Shown here: in pieces, positions 63,531 to 64,000 of the stretch
Layout of the letters: every line of letters starts with the position of its first letter
Position numbering within the stretch: the stretch's first letter is position 1
DNA from: Amarolinea sp964580725
GTDB lineage: Bacteria > Chloroflexota > Anaerolineae > SSC4 > Amarolineaceae
Assembly: GCA_964580725.1 (NCBI GenBank)
Contig: CAZOLV010000011.1
Coordinates: 1-64,000 of the forward strand
Reading direction: 5' to 3'
DNA: 64,000 bases
Made by a program: the position numbers and the translations under genes
The notes under the pieces: model-generated
What the model was told of the DNA's origin: nothing
The model's database searches: none
The model's input: only the letters and a program-made list of their open reading frames with translations

Positions 63531-64000
63531 GCATGTCGAGCGAGCTTTTCCCCGTCGTCCCCATGACGCTAACCGACCTCGACGCCGTCATGGAACTCGA
63601 ACCGATCCTCTTCCCCGGCGATCCCTGGGCGCGCAGCACCTACGAGTACGAGCTGACCCGTAATCAACTGTCGTTCTTACGGGTCATTCATGGCCGCACG
63701 TCCGCCGAGCCTCCGCTGCTGTGCTACGCCGGCGTCTGGATGTTGGCGGACAGCGCCCATGTTGTCACTATCGGCGTCCATCCCGCCTGGCAGCGCCAGG
63801 GATTGGGCGGCTGGATACTGCTGCACCTGATTGCTGAATCCCTGCAACGCCAGGCCGCAGAGATCACGCTGGAAGTGCGCAAGTCGAACCGGGCCGCCCA
63901 GGCGCTCTATGCCCAGTTTGGTTTCAGCGTGGTGGGGCGACGGCGCCGCTACTACCGGGACACCGGCGAGGATGCACTCATCATGACCCTGGCCGAGCCT
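63527..64000 (+). CDS. rimI: Ribosomal-protein-alanine N-acetyltransferase (partial at window edge)
   Basis: The first 158 codons are visible. Motif A VHPAWQRQGLGGWILLHL and the tail EVRKSNRAAQALYAQFGFSVVGRR are typical of RimI, which acetylates the N-terminal alanine of S18. It overlaps tsaB by ATGA; the gene reaches the window end at almost full length. Confidence 0.9.
   Translation, partial: MSMSSELFPVVPMTLTDLDAVMELEPILFPGDPWARSTYEYELTRNQLSFLRVIHGRTSAEPPLLCYAGVWMLADSAHVVTIGVHPAWQRQGLGGWILLHLIAESLQRQAAEITLEVRKSNRAAQALYAQFGFSVVGRRRRYYRDTGEDALIMTLAEP

Noticed and set aside
1..64000. Recoding of TGA (as Trp or Gly) in the whole genome
   Set aside because: TGA ends most genes here, often in ATGA overlaps, with family-typical C-termini. 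Only the three SECIS-like cases and one probable nonsense mutation are read through.

Overview
The window is GC-rich, densely coded bacterial DNA. Gene content suggests a Chloroflexota (Anaerolineae/Caldilineae-like) genome, probably from a metagenome assembly: a large MalT/LAL-type regulator, YIP1/DUF4013 membrane proteins, methylcrotonyl-CoA carboxylase, a membrane nitrate reductase with its own c-type cytochrome, and many four-base ATGA stop/start overlaps. That assignment is an inference, since no rRNA or other phylogenetic marker is present. Three runs of exactly 100 N (1730-1829, 45505-45604, 57089-57188) are scaffold gaps, each inside a short tandem repeat.

Layout. 1-8.5 kb: small membrane proteins, a collapsed hicAB toxin-antitoxin pair, a nucleotidyltransferase, an acetyltransferase coupled to a LAL regulator, and remnants of a restriction-modification operon. 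8.6-21.9 kb (minus strand): a nitrate respiration island with a NarX/NarL-type two-component pair, a degenerate receiver protein, a dihaem cytochrome c, narGHJI, a TDT-family transporter and an FmdE-like protein. 22-26.5 kb: acyl-CoA carboxylase genes (mccB-like, accC) and yqeY. 26.9-32.2 kb (plus): YIP1 and DUF4013 membrane proteins, uvrC, an EamA transporter and a dimethylargininase.

32.3-41.2 kb is the most interesting part. A LysR regulator diverges from an operon of selD, a DsrE-like protein, a nucleoside phosphorylase and an SQR-like flavoprotein. A second operon encodes a PCYCGC lipoprotein, a CuA cupredoxin, a NapH/NosR-like ferredoxin membrane protein, a CuA-cytochrome c fusion and a DUF1573-like protein. 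Three of these genes, selD, the DsrE-like gene and the DUF1573-like gene, are split by an in-frame TGA. In each the protein reads on coherently past the TGA, the TGA sits in a thiol motif (GAGUAC, UATC, GCUPP), and a hairpin follows within about 7-14 nt. I read all three as selenocysteine codons. The DUF1573-like selenoprotein in a copper/haem electron-transfer operon is the best candidate for something undescribed.

41.6-51.1 kb (plus) looks like a copper-handling region: a SHOCT protein, a two-component pair, a lipoprotein fusing a Met-rich domain, a two-domain multicopper oxidase and a YVTN beta-propeller, a methyltransferase, a YHS protein and a CopA-type ATPase cut off after its phosphorylation motif. 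51-57 kb (minus) holds a broken alcohol dehydrogenase, several small membrane proteins, a short-chain-dehydrogenase-like gene with an in-frame TGA that does not look like selenocysteine, an isochorismatase stub and an alpha/beta hydrolase. 57.4-64 kb: a large cNMP-binding/bPH2 membrane protein, a DUF4349 lipoprotein, a metallophosphoesterase and the tsaE-tsaB-rimI operon, which runs off the end. No tRNA, rRNA or CRISPR array was recognised.
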